DNA of 20,113 bases from JAFDVL01 sp031371805 (GCA_031371805.1 JANMKB010000365.1:1-20113), one strand, 5' to 3'; counted from the first letter of the stretch, positions 6,279 to 14,466 are shown. Notes: generated by a model not told the origin, from the sequence alone. Program-made: numbers and translations.

Positions 6279-7588
6279 GAGATGGAAACAGGGATTGGAA
6301 GACACTGATTGAAGTTTTCAATCGTATGAAGCGCCTCTTCCTGATCACTGATCGCTGCCCACTGCCCACTGACCCAAAATCATCACCTGGCAGGACAGGA
6401 GAGTTTTTGCCAGTGGTCAGTACTCAGACTGCTCGTTCCATTGCAAACCGCTGTAACTTTCCTTGCTTAACCGTTTTTTCTGGTCTTTTGCTCCTCGTAC
6501 TTTTTGTTCCGTTATCGTTAGCCGCCCAACCAGCACGTAAGAAAAATGCGCCTCCGGCTGATGCGCCGATTACACCTGAAGAAGCCGCCAAACTGGAAGC
6601 TGTCATCAAAACTGAACTTGGCGCGATGCGGATGGAGTTTTATCCTGACAAAGCGCCGTTGCATGTTTCTTCGTTCATCAAAAATGCCCGCGCCGGAGTT
6701 TATGACGGCACTTGGTTCTTTCGCGTTTTTGCCCACAGTCTGGTGCAGGGCGGCGACCCGTCAATGAAAGAAAGCCTCCCGCGCAATCGGTGGGGAGCGG
6801 GGGCGCTGAATTTGCTCAGAGATGAATTCAGCGATCTCAAACACGAACGCGGTACGGTTTCAGCGGTACGAATTCCTGATAAACCGAACAGTGGCGGTGC
6901 TCAGTTTTTCCTCTGCGCAGCGGCGCAACCACAACTGGACGGGAAATATTCGGCCTTTGCCCGCATCAACGAAGGCCTTGAGATTATTGAGCAAATTTCT
7001 CTGACTCCCGCTGATGACAAGAATTTTACGCTCAAACCAGTCAGAATTATCAGCATCACGTTTGAGCCGAAAAGGACTGAGCCTTACAAAGACGCGGCGG
7101 TCGCTGAGATGCGCAAAGAAGTTTTACTGAGGACGACGCTGGGAGATTTCACATTGGCGCTTGATCCTGATCTGGCCCCGGAACATGTTCGCAATTTCCT
7201 GAAGCTCGTGGAAACAGGCTGGTTCGATCACACCGCCTTTCATCGCATCATTCCGGGCTTTGTGATTCAGGGTGGCATCGGTTATACCCGCGAACCGAAC
7301 AAGACACATCCGGCAGATCGCTGGGTGCATAAACTTAACGGGGAATTCAGTAAGGAGCGCAAACATCTGCGTGGGTCGCTTTCGATGGCGCATTCAGATG
7401 ATCCAAATTCGGCGGAAACTTCTTTTTTTATTGTGCTGAGAGAAGCGCAAAACCTTGATGGTAAATTTACAATTTTTGGTAAAGTAGTAGACGGTTTCGA
7501 GACGCTTGATCGCATTGAGCAGGTGCCAAGGAATGGTGAAAGTCCGGTCAGCAGAATTGAACTGATCGAGGCGACGATTAAACCTTAG
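6275..7588 (+). CDS. Exported peptidyl-prolyl isomerase with two cyclophilin domains
   Basis: Catalyses cis-trans isomerisation of proline bonds, probably in the periplasm. There are two cyclophilin domains, about 110-265 and 282-437. Domain 2 keeps the FHRIIPGFVIQGG block (R324, F329, Q332, matching CypA R55, F60, Q63) but has Ser383 where CypA has Gln111. Domain 1 keeps R150, Q158 and Q210 (the Gln111 equivalent) but has Ser155 in place of Phe60. A hydrophobic signal segment lies at 65-84, ending SLAAQPA. The start is uncertain. ATG 6275 overlaps the trpE stop, with AAGGAG only two bases away, and gives a 60-residue pre-signal stretch encoded partly by a 7-bp repeat. TTG at 6407, with AGGAG five bases upstream, would give a more normal signal peptide and 393 residues. 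Confidence 0.9.
   Translation: MRDGNRDWKTLIEVFNRMKRLFLITDRCPLPTDPKSSPGRTGEFLPVVSTQTARSIANRCNFPCLTVFSGLLLLVLFVPLSLAAQPARKKNAPPADAPITPEEAAKLEAVIKTELGAMRMEFYPDKAPLHVSSFIKNARAGVYDGTWFFRVFAHSLVQGGDPSMKESLPRNRWGAGALNLLRDEFSDLKHERGTVSAVRIPDKPNSGGAQFFLCAAAQPQLDGKYSAFARINEGLEIIEQISLTPADDKNFTLKPVRIISITFEPKRTEPYKDAAVAEMRKEVLLRTTLGDFTLALDPDLAPEHVRNFLKLVETGWFDHTAFHRIIPGFVIQGGIGYTREPNKTHPADRWVHKLNGEFSKERKHLRGSLSMAHSDDPNSAETSFFIVLREAQNLDGKFTIFGKVVDGFETLDRIEQVPRNGESPVSRIELIEATIKP
6341..6427. repeat. Heptamer tandem array with a weak inverted partner
   Basis: At 6347-6374 four imperfect heptamers follow each other (ACTGATC, GCTGCCC, ACTGCCC, ACTGACC). The segment 6341-6359 pairs imperfectly with 6409-6427 (14 of 19 positions plus two G-U wobbles). 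The array lies inside the uncertain N-terminal part of the PPIase frame, which suggests it is really intergenic DNA between trpE and a downstream start. Confidence 0.5.
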
Positions 7589-7595
7589 AGCAAAG

Positions 7596-7608
7596 CAGGG
7601 TTGCCCTG
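7596..7608. repeat. Short hairpin between the PPIase gene and trpG
   Basis: CAGGG-TTG-CCCTG forms a 5-bp stem with a 3-base loop in the 40-base gap. No T-run follows, so read-through into trpG is expected. The trpG ATG is preceded by an A-run rather than a Shine-Dalgarno. Confidence 0.4.
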
Positions 7609-7628
7609 ATAATTCCGAACCTAAAAAA

Positions 7629-8198
7629 ATGCTGTTAGTCATAGACAATTACGATTCTTTTACTTATAACCTGGTGCAATACCTGGGCGAGTTGCGGGCT
7701 GATCCCATCGTCGCACGCAATAATGACATCAATATTGAGCTAATCGAAAATCTTGCTCCCAAACAAATTGTGATTTCGCCAGGGCCGGGAACACCGGAGA
7801 AGGCGGGAATTTGTCTGGAAGTAATTCGTACCTTTGCCGGACGAATTCCGATTCTGGGCGTTTGCTTGGGGCATCAGGCCATCGGCCAGGCTTTCGGCGG
7901 CAAAGTGATCCGCGCTCCCTACCTGATGCATGGCAAAACCAGCAAGATCAATCACGATGGCAAAACTATTTTTGACAAGCTTGATAATCCTTTCGTCGCC
8001 ACGCGCTACCATTCATTGATCGTCGAGCGCGAATCGTTGCCGCCAAGCCTGGAAATTTCCGCGATGACGGATGATGGCTTGATCATGGGATTGCGGCATC
8101 GTGAATTTATTTGCGAAGGCGTGCAATTTCACCCCGAATCAATTCTGACTTCGGCAGGTAAACAAATGATCGCCAACTTTTTGAAGATTAGCGTATGA
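7629..8198 (+). CDS. trpG: Anthranilate synthase component II, glutamine amidotransferase
   Basis: Class I glutaminase that supplies ammonia to TrpE, and possibly also to PabB in organisms with one shared subunit. The 189 residues form a single GATase domain of normal size. The catalytic triad is complete: C79 in GVCLGHQ, with H168 and E170 in FHPES. The N-terminal LVIDNYDSFTYNLVQYL and the oxyanion region SPGPGTPEKAGI (50-61) are typical of TrpG/PabA. The substrate loop HGKTS is at 101-105. It is separated from trpE by the PPIase gene and from trpD by 27 bases. No Shine-Dalgarno precedes the ATG. Confidence 0.96.
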   Translation: MLLVIDNYDSFTYNLVQYLGELRADPIVARNNDINIELIENLAPKQIVISPGPGTPEKAGICLEVIRTFAGRIPILGVCLGHQAIGQAFGGKVIRAPYLMHGKTSKINHDGKTIFDKLDNPFVATRYHSLIVERESLPPSLEISAMTDDGLIMGLRHREFICEGVQFHPESILTSAGKQMIANFLKISV

Positions 8199-8225
8199 GT
8201 CTGTGACAGGTAGCCTGCCAAATAA

Positions 8226-9239
8226 ATGCCCACATCATTTCTCAAGAAAATCCTCGCCCGCGAAAATCTTACGCAAGCCGAAGCCGCTTCGTTATTGGAA
8301 AGATTGATTTCAGAAACTGCGACCGACGCACAAATTGCCGCGATTTTGATTGCGCTGGCAGCGAAAGGCGAAACTGCGGATGAGCTGGCCGGCTTTGCCG
8401 AAATCATGCGTTCGCGCAGCGCCAGAATCAAAGCTGGTAATTGCACCGAATACATAGACACCTGCGGCACAGGTGGCAGCACCGCAAAAACCTTTAATAT
8501 CTCAACGGCTGCCGCGCTGGTGGTTTCTGCTGCCGGAGTTCCTGTCGCCAAACACGGCAATGTCGGCGTGACAACCAAAGCCGGAAGCGCGGATGTCCTG
8601 CGGGCTTTGGGGGTGAGAGCAGAGATTTCACTTGAGCTTGTCCAGCAATGCCTGGACGAGGTTGGCATGTGTTTTATGTTTGCGCCATTGCATCACGCCG
8701 CGACAAAACGCGTAGCGATGATTCGCCGTGAATTGGGAGTGCGGACAATTTTTAACTGGCTGGGGCCGCTTACGAATCCGGCCAACGCACCATTTCAAAT
8801 TATCGGAGTCCCGGACGCGACGGCTTGTGAACGTGAAGCGCAGGCTTTGGCAAAACTTGGCACGCGTCGCGCCTGGATTGTGCGCGGCAATGACGGGCTG
8901 GATGAAATCACGCTGGCTGATACAACCAGCATCTTTGAAGTCACGGCAGCAGGCGTAAAATCTTTTACCATTGGCCCGGAAGATTTTGGTTTATCACGTT
9001 CGTCCCTGGATAATCTGCGCGGCGGAACTGCCGAGAATAATGCTGCCATCATTGAAGCTATTTTGCAGAATCAACGAACAGATGCGGCGCTTGATTTAGT
9101 TTTGATTAATGCAGCGGCTGCGCTGCACGTGGCAGGTCGTGGCGCTACGTTGATAGATTCGCTCCAACTTGCGCGGCAGGTGGTGGCAGATGGCAAAGCT
9201 TTGGCAAAGCTCAATGAGTTAAGAAAGTTTTGTCATTAG
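8226..9239 (+). CDS. trpD: Anthranilate phosphoribosyltransferase with unusual PRPP loops
   Basis: Transfers the phosphoribosyl group from PRPP to anthranilate, the second step of tryptophan synthesis. The length (337 residues) and overall layout match TrpD. R173, expected to contact anthranilate, the NWLGPLTNPA block (177-186), the Mg-binding pair D226-E227 in GLDEI, and the PLHHAA helix are all present. The PRPP-binding loop, usually GTGGDG, reads GTGGST (81-86), and the usual KHGNR followed by SS reads KHGNV followed by TT (109-117), so a conserved Asp and a conserved Arg are replaced. The frame is intact and the substitutions are clear in the bases. It ends the trp run; trpC, trpF, trpA and trpB are not in this window. 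Confidence 0.93.
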   Translation: MPTSFLKKILARENLTQAEAASLLERLISETATDAQIAAILIALAAKGETADELAGFAEIMRSRSARIKAGNCTEYIDTCGTGGSTAKTFNISTAAALVVSAAGVPVAKHGNVGVTTKAGSADVLRALGVRAEISLELVQQCLDEVGMCFMFAPLHHAATKRVAMIRRELGVRTIFNWLGPLTNPANAPFQIIGVPDATACEREAQALAKLGTRRAWIVRGNDGLDEITLADTTSIFEVTAAGVKSFTIGPEDFGLSRSSLDNLRGGTAENNAAIIEAILQNQRTDAALDLVLINAAAALHVAGRGATLIDSLQLARQVVADGKALAKLNELRKFCH

Positions 9240-9245
9240 ACAGCG

Positions 9246-9348
9246 GTTCGACAAGGCTGCCAGCTTGTCGAAACCCTGGAGTAGAAGCAACCTGCAATAA
9301 AAACTGTGGCTGAGAAAAGCTGCCGACAAGCTGGCAGCCTTGTCGAAC
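9246..9348. repeat. REP/BIME-like pair: 25-bp perfect inverted repeat
   Basis: The 25-nt arms 9246-9270 and 9324-9348 are perfect reverse complements across a 53-base spacer. Each arm is itself nearly palindromic (CGACAAG near one end, CTTGTCG near the other), so either two small hairpins or one long hairpin can form. The pair fills the gap between the convergent trpD and sulfatase genes, the usual setting of bacterial interspersed mosaic elements and of bidirectional transcript ends. The right arm stops five bases before the sulfatase stop codon. Confidence 0.85.
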
Positions 9349-9353
9349 ATTCA

Positions 9354-10742
9354 TCACTGCGCTTTTGCCTGCCAATTCGGGTCAGGCGTATGCGCTTTTT
9401 TTAGATATATTGCAGCGCGTTCGACGATTTGTGGATTCGCACTCGCAACATTATTTTTTTCGCCTGCATCTTTTGCCAGATCATAAAGCTGGATTTTGCC
9501 TGTCAACATTGGTTCTCGAATCGCTTTCCAATGATCAAACCGCACTGCCTGCTTTCCTTCACCTTCGTAAAATTCCCAGTATAAATATTCGTGCGCAGGG
9601 TTTTTCCGGCCTTTAAGCGCAGCAGAAAAACTGATGGAATCTAATCCGTTTGGCAATTTCTGATTTGTTAATTCACAAGCCAGTGCGAAAAAATCTCCAA
9701 AATATCCGACGTGATCTGAAGTCGTTCCAGCTTTGATTTTAGTTGTCCAGCGTGCAATGAAAGGAATCCGCGTTCCGCCGTCTTTCATTGATCGTTTGAT
9801 GTCGCTGAAGTCTCCGCTGGATTTGAAAAAATTTGGATCGTTGCCTGCTTCTTTATGTGCTCCGTTGTCGGAAGTGAAAATTACTAAGGTATTTTTATCA
9901 AGTTTGTACTGCTTTAATTTCGCCATCAATTTTCCGATATCGCTGTCGAGCCACGTAATCATCGCGGCTTTGCCTTTTTCCGGCTCCGGCCATTTTTCGT
10001 TTTTGTAAATTCCGTAATCGGGAACCTCACTGCCGTTGCCCGTGCCTCGCGTAGCTTCGTTATTCGCGTGTGGTAAGGTCGGCGAGTAATATAAAAAGAA
10101 AGGTTTCTGATGATTTCCGTCAATCCATTTTAAGGCTTCGTTGGTGATGAGTTCAGGCGCGTACTCAATTTTTTCTTTGGCAAATCCTGATCCGATTGGA
10201 TTCACTTCAGTCTGGGTATTTTTCAGTTTCACAATTTCAGAATTCCGAATCAGAAACGAAGGCCAGTAATTATGCGCGTGTGCTTGATTCAGGAAGCCGT
10301 AAAAATAATCGAAGCCTTGGTTGTTCGGATGCCCCGGCATCCCGATTTCACCGAGTCCCCATTTGCCAATTAAAGCCGTCGCGTAACCTGCATCCTTGAA
10401 AATTTCAGCGACAGTTTTGTCGCTGGATTTGAGTGATTGGATCGTTGTGTTGTTTGGCCCTGCGTTGCCGCGAACGGTAGTGTGTCCCGTGTGTTTGCCC
10501 GTCATCAGGACGCTGCGGGATGGAGCGCAGACGGTCGAGCCGGCATAAAATGTTGTGAAGCGCATACCTTCCGCCGCGAGCCGATCAATGTTCGGCGTCT
10601 TAATAATTTTTTGTCCATATACGCCAACATCGCCATAGCCCAGATCATCCGCCAGAATAAAAATTACATTGGGCTTAGATTGTGCGAGAACAACGCACGA
10701 AAGTGCCACCGCCAGAGCAAAAGAGAATAGTAATTTAGTCAT
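9354..10742 (-). CDS. Secreted arylsulfatase (type I, formylglycine-dependent)
   Basis: A 462-residue member of the S1 sulfatase family, predicted to hydrolyse sulfate esters outside the cytoplasm. A signal peptide (about 1-20, ending VVLAQ) precedes the mature N-terminus PNVIFILADDLGYGD, whose D32 and D33 are metal ligands. The sulfatase signature CAPSR lies at 72-76; C72 would be converted to formylglycine. GKWGLG (126-131) supplies the catalytic Lys, and TSDNG (290-294) the second set of metal ligands (D292, N293). The C-terminal subdomain ends near NWQAKAQ. The substrate cannot be read from sequence. The gene lies directly downstream of a TonB receptor on the same strand, but a hairpin terminator lies between them. 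No clear Shine-Dalgarno is seen. A formylglycine-generating enzyme must be encoded elsewhere. Confidence 0.93.
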   Translation of the reverse strand: MTKLLFSFALAVALSCVVLAQSKPNVIFILADDLGYGDVGVYGQKIIKTPNIDRLAAEGMRFTTFYAGSTVCAPSRSVLMTGKHTGHTTVRGNAGPNNTTIQSLKSSDKTVAEIFKDAGYATALIGKWGLGEIGMPGHPNNQGFDYFYGFLNQAHAHNYWPSFLIRNSEIVKLKNTQTEVNPIGSGFAKEKIEYAPELITNEALKWIDGNHQKPFFLYYSPTLPHANNEATRGTGNGSEVPDYGIYKNEKWPEPEKGKAAMITWLDSDIGKLMAKLKQYKLDKNTLVIFTSDNGAHKEAGNDPNFFKSSGDFSDIKRSMKDGGTRIPFIARWTTKIKAGTTSDHVGYFGDFFALACELTNQKLPNGLDSISFSAALKGRKNPAHEYLYWEFYEGEGKQAVRFDHWKAIREPMLTGKIQLYDLAKDAGEKNNVASANPQIVERAAIYLKKAHTPDPNWQAKAQ

Positions 10743-10757
10743 AAGCCATAAAATAAA

Positions 10758-10790
10758 CGGCGCTCGGAATTATCGCAATGCCGAGCGCCG
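10758..10790 (-). terminator. Hairpin terminator after the TonB receptor gene
   Basis: CGGCGCTCGG (10758-10767) and CCGAGCGCCG (10781-10790) are perfect 10-bp complements with a 13-base loop. On the minus strand the stem begins 25 bases after the receptor stop and is followed by TTTATTTTA, as in a Rho-independent terminator. It lies only 15 bases before the sulfatase ATG, so it may also form the 5' leader of that gene. Confidence 0.75.
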
Positions 10791-10815
10791 TGAAGTTTTT
10801 TCTGCTAACCAAAAT

Positions 10816-13800
10816 TTAGAAAGTCAGTCGTAATGATCCCTGCATTTGGCGGGGGTTGCGAGCCGCATTGACCTGACCAAAGCGAGTGTTAACCTGATTG
10901 CCAGCTGCGTCAAATCTTGCCGTATTATCTATCCCTGACCATTGGGTGTGATTGGCCAAATTGTAAATTTCCCAACGGAATTGGAGATAACGCGATTCGC
11001 CTTTCAACGGAATATTTTTGAATAACGTAACATCCCAGTTATGCGTACCGGGATTGCGGAAGACATCTTTTGGCGCATTACCAAAATCGCCTTTCGCTGG
11101 GCGAGCAAACGCGGTTGGGCTGATCCATTGCAGGAATCCCGTCGCAGCAATTGTCCTTGCGCCAGCCTCAAGTGTTGGCTTGCCAGTGATAACGATACGT
11201 CCGCCATCTCCGCCGCCAGTGATGTCTGTGCCACTGTCAACTAAGGCATAACCAACTCCGGCGGGTGTGCCGCTGACAAAGGCGGTCAGGCCTGAAATCT
11301 GCCAGTTATCAAAAATTGACTTGACCAGAATGTTGTCCACAAGCTTTGAAGCTTTGGGCAAATCCCAGGTGTAATTGATGACCATGACATGCGTTTGATC
11401 AAACAATGCTTTGCCGTAATTCCAGATTCGGAGGGGACGATAGGTGGCTACGGTTCCCCGGTCATCGTCAGAGTAGTCCATTGTTTTGGAATAGGTATAA
11501 GCCAGTCCGAATTGTACGCCGCGAATGAAGCGGCGATTGACCGCAACCTGTAACGCGTTGTAATTCGATGTGCCATTATTCTCAAAATAGTTGATGTTTC
11601 CGTAACCGGGATAGGGGCGCAGGAAATTATCCAGCAGCGCTGTCCCTGCGACGACGGGATTCTGATTTGCGGCGGCAAACCGTGCGCCGTAAGGCAGTAA
11701 ATTCAGGTTGCGGACTTGTTGCAAATGGCGGCTTTGCGAACCGACATACGAAAGGTCTACGACCGTGCCAAAACCGACGTCATGTTGAATTCCTAAATTG
11801 TAATTGTACGTGACAGGAGTTTTGGCTGATGGATCAAAACCTGCGACCGTCCCTGCCGGGAAGAGCGAGCCTTTTGATGACAGCAGCGAGTCCAGATTGC
11901 CATAGAAAATCTGCGGCGTTTCCGAAATGGGTGGATTGCGGGAAACGTCATTCCAGACCGCATTCGCGCTGACGCGGGTTTGATTAAACTGCCCGACGCT
12001 ACCACGTAACGCAGTCTTTCCGTTGCCGAAAATATCCCACGAAAATCCGAAGCGCGGTTGAACCTGAATCGGTTGTTGATTACGGAAGCCCCGTGGATAG
12101 CCGCTGTCAGTGGCAACGGCGATTCCGTTGTAAACGTCTCCTGTCCCTGGAACGAACGCGCCCACCAGAACGTTCGGCAACAATTCATTCGTCACCGGAT
12201 TGATGGCACGGCGACTGGCTGCTGGACAGACTCCTGAAGTTGGCAGTGCGACTGCGCAACCAGGTTGATAGAATTTAGGGGCTTTCGCCTTACTATAACG
12301 AGCAAGCACGACTGCCGCCGCTTTGCCGGTGTCCTGATACCAGTGATTGTACCAACTGAACCGAACACCAATTTCGATGTTCAAGTGACGTGACACCTTC
12401 CACGAATCCTGCGCATAAAAATCAAAAATGCTTTGCCGCCCTTCGCCGCTGGGGCGAGTATTAGATTCCTGATAATTTGTAAAATTACCTAATGCCGCGT
12501 TGGCGTAGGCAAAGCCTGAATTCAAAGGATTATTTGTATCATTCGAGAAATTGAAATTTCCCGCGAATGTCGAAGTCGCACCTTCATAATTGCGAGCGCG
12601 TTCAAAATAAATCCCACCTTTCAGGACGTGCGAACTCTTCGTCCACGTCAGGTTGTCATTGAAGGTGATCAGCGTATCTGCGCCGCGCAACGGTAGGCGT
12701 CCGTCATACGAAATCGCCGCCGCATTGGTGATTCCACTGAATGAAGCTTGCGGAATAATTCCTAGTGGATTGATGTCCGGGAAGAACTGTCCCAGGTTGA
12801 AGTTGTAAGTTTTGCGCTGCACTCTCGCCAGCTCCGCATCGCTCAGGAACGGGCCATTCTCGACGCTGTGACGCACGCCGAGTGCGCCTTCGTTAATGAG
12901 CGAAGGGCTGAACACATGTGCCCAGTTTCCAGTAATGCCATTATCAGTAAAAGTGTAATGCAATCCTGCCAGTCCCCAATTCGCCGTCCCTGCCGGAACC
13001 GCATAGCCCTGATTGTCGGCGTACCAGGTGGAGCCGCGCACGTAAAAACTGTCTTGATCTGAAGGTTTGTAATCAATCCTAAACAGATTCTGACGTTTAG
13101 GAACCTTTAGACTTTCCTGAAAAGTGTAATTATAAGCGCCTTTGGTGATCGAAAGATCAGTCGCATTTGGCAATGGAAAAACATTCATTAACGCCTGTCC
13201 ATTTTTGTTCAGCCGCGCCGTTGGAACCACATTTCCGGTGAAGCAGGCGGTTTGATCCGCAGCGCTGCAAGTTCCGGTTTTGAGCGGATCGCGGATGAAA
13301 AGGGGGATGGGCTTCAGCGCTGAATCCAGAGAAGTGTAGGATTTAGAGTAATCGCCTGCACGTTCGAGTGCAGTTGGCACTGTCACTGTGCGCAGCGCCT
13401 GGGGATTGAGCGTCTGGGAATCTTCAAACGAATAGAAGAAAAATAATTTGTCTTTAATTTTTTCTTTCGCAATTGGCAACCAGACGGGGCCGCCAAAGGT
13501 TGCGCCGAGCGTGCTGTAGCGATAACGCGGCTTCGGAATCGTGCTGGTGATGCCAGTCAATGCTGAAGTCGTGACCGTTGCATTATTGAAAAAATTTGTC
13601 GCGTTGAATTGTTCGTGGCGTTTATACCAATAACCAGAACCGTGATAGCGGCTGGTTCCTGACTTCGTAACGATATTGACGGCGGCGGAAGAGTTACTAG
13701 CATATTCCGCCTGATAGCTGTTGAGCAAAACTTTGACTTCGCCAATCGCATCGAAATTGACGGTACTGCTGAAAACACTGGGGCTGCCCAAATCGTTGCC

Positions 13801-14403
13801 GCGCATGCCGTCTACGTTGATGGTATTCGTCGTATTGCGCCCGCCCTGAATATTCGGGATGCCGCTGCCGAAACTGTTGCCTGCCGATTCACTTTCGCCC
13901 TGGTAAGAAACGCCGGGAAGAATTTTGATGAGGGAAGTGACGTCGCGTCCACGTTGCGAAATTAATTCTAATTGTTTGGAAGTAAGCTGGGCAGAGTGCT
14001 CCGAACTGGCAGTTTGTACCAGTGATCCTTCTGCCGTGGTTGTTACCATTTCGCTGATTTGCCCGACGGTCAATTGCAGATCGCCTAACGACAAGCGGTC
14101 ATTGGCGGAGAGCACAAAGCCTTGTCGTTGCAAGGTGCGAAAACCGTTTTGTTCGACTTTGACGGAATAGGTTCCAGGCGAAACCGCCGGAAAGAGAAAG
14201 TTTCCTGACTCATTCGCGGTGGTGGTTCGGGCGTCGTTGGTACGGTCATTGCTGAGCGTTACTTTGGCACCGGCAATAACCTGATTCGATTGATCGGTAA
14301 TCGTGCCGGAAATCGTTCCGGTAACGGTTTGGCCAACAGCAGATATGCTGAAAGCGAACAGTAAAATCATCCAGAGTGGTAATTGAAATTTGACTGGTCT
14401 CAA
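10816..14403 (-). CDS. Oar-like TonB-dependent outer-membrane receptor
   Basis: A 1195-residue outer-membrane protein. Order: signal peptide (about 1-24), carboxypeptidase-regulatory-like beta-sandwich domain (about 27-112, with GTISGTITDQSNQVIAGAKV and FLFPAVSPGTYSVKV), plug domain (about 120-250, with LIKILPGV, IQGGRNTTNTINVDGM and AAVNIVTKSGT), then a long beta barrel ending in a C-terminal Phe, the usual Bam recognition residue. Such CarboxypepD_reg/TonB receptors are abundant in Acidobacteriota and are thought to import oligosaccharides or peptides. The TTG start (14401-14403 read on the minus strand) is chosen because AAGGAGG lies six bases upstream; the first ATG is 12 codons in and would cut into the signal peptide. 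The substrate is unknown. The neighbouring sulfatase hints at sulfated glycans, which is only inference. Confidence 0.92.
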   Translation of the reverse strand: MRPVKFQLPLWMILLFAFSISAVGQTVTGTISGTITDQSNQVIAGAKVTLSNDRTNDARTTTANESGNFLFPAVSPGTYSVKVEQNGFRTLQRQGFVLSANDRLSLGDLQLTVGQISEMVTTTAEGSLVQTASSEHSAQLTSKQLELISQRGRDVTSLIKILPGVSYQGESESAGNSFGSGIPNIQGGRNTTNTINVDGMRGNDLGSPSVFSSTVNFDAIGEVKVLLNSYQAEYASNSSAAVNIVTKSGTSRYHGSGYWYKRHEQFNATNFFNNATVTTSALTGITSTIPKPRYRYSTLGATFGGPVWLPIAKEKIKDKLFFFYSFEDSQTLNPQALRTVTVPTALERAGDYSKSYTSLDSALKPIPLFIRDPLKTGTCSAADQTACFTGNVVPTARLNKNGQALMNVFPLPNATDLSITKGAYNYTFQESLKVPKRQNLFRIDYKPSDQDSFYVRGSTWYADNQGYAVPAGTANWGLAGLHYTFTDNGITGNWAHVFSPSLINEGALGVRHSVENGPFLSDAELARVQRKTYNFNLGQFFPDINPLGIIPQASFSGITNAAAISYDGRLPLRGADTLITFNDNLTWTKSSHVLKGGIYFERARNYEGATSTFAGNFNFSNDTNNPLNSGFAYANAALGNFTNYQESNTRPSGEGRQSIFDFYAQDSWKVSRHLNIEIGVRFSWYNHWYQDTGKAAAVVLARYSKAKAPKFYQPGCAVALPTSGVCPAASRRAINPVTNELLPNVLVGAFVPGTGDVYNGIAVATDSGYPRGFRNQQPIQVQPRFGFSWDIFGNGKTALRGSVGQFNQTRVSANAVWNDVSRNPPISETPQIFYGNLDSLLSSKGSLFPAGTVAGFDPSAKTPVTYNYNLGIQHDVGFGTVVDLSYVGSQSRHLQQVRNLNLLPYGARFAAANQNPVVAGTALLDNFLRPYPGYGNINYFENNGTSNYNALQVAVNRRFIRGVQFGLAYTYSKTMDYSDDDRGTVATYRPLRIWNYGKALFDQTHVMVINYTWDLPKASKLVDNILVKSIFDNWQISGLTAFVSGTPAGVGYALVDSGTDITGGGDGGRIVITGKPTLEAGARTIAATGFLQWISPTAFARPAKGDFGNAPKDVFRNPGTHNWDVTLFKNIPLKGESRYLQFRWEIYNLANHTQWSGIDNTARFDAAGNQVNTRFGQVNAARNPRQMQGSLRLTF

Positions 14404-14409
14404 TGTGGG

Positions 14410-14416
14410 CCTCCTT
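14410..14416 (-). promoter_or_regulatory. Strong Shine-Dalgarno deciding a TTG start
   Basis: On the minus strand AAGGAGG is followed by six bases and then TTG AGA CCA. This is the best ribosome site in the window and supports the TTG start of the TonB receptor. Confidence 0.75.
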
Positions 14417-14447
14417 GGTTGAGCTAAGCAGCGAAGAAAAATAAAAC

Positions 14448-14466
14448 CAATTTACGCCTGAGCAAA
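14448..14466. repeat. Direct repeat copy 1 upstream of the TonB receptor
   Basis: CAATTTACGCCTGAGCAAA matches the second copy at 14535-14553 in 17 of 19 positions, 87 bases apart. This copy starts 45 bases upstream of the receptor TTG start. Paired elements at this distance from a start could be binding sites of a regulator or duplicated promoter segments. Confidence 0.7.

Noticed and set aside
8199..8225. Regulatory palindrome CAGG-TAG-CCTG before trpD
   Set aside because: Only a 4-bp half-site with a 3-base centre; too short to claim in a 27-base gap.
8129..8668. 179-aa minus-strand frame across the trpG-trpD junction
   Set aside because: Antisense shadow of two conserved genes; biased composition and no recognisable domain.
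9354..14403. SusC/SusD-type polysaccharide utilisation locus
   Set aside because: There is a receptor and a sulfatase but no SusD-like lipoprotein or glycoside hydrolase, and a terminator separates the two genes.
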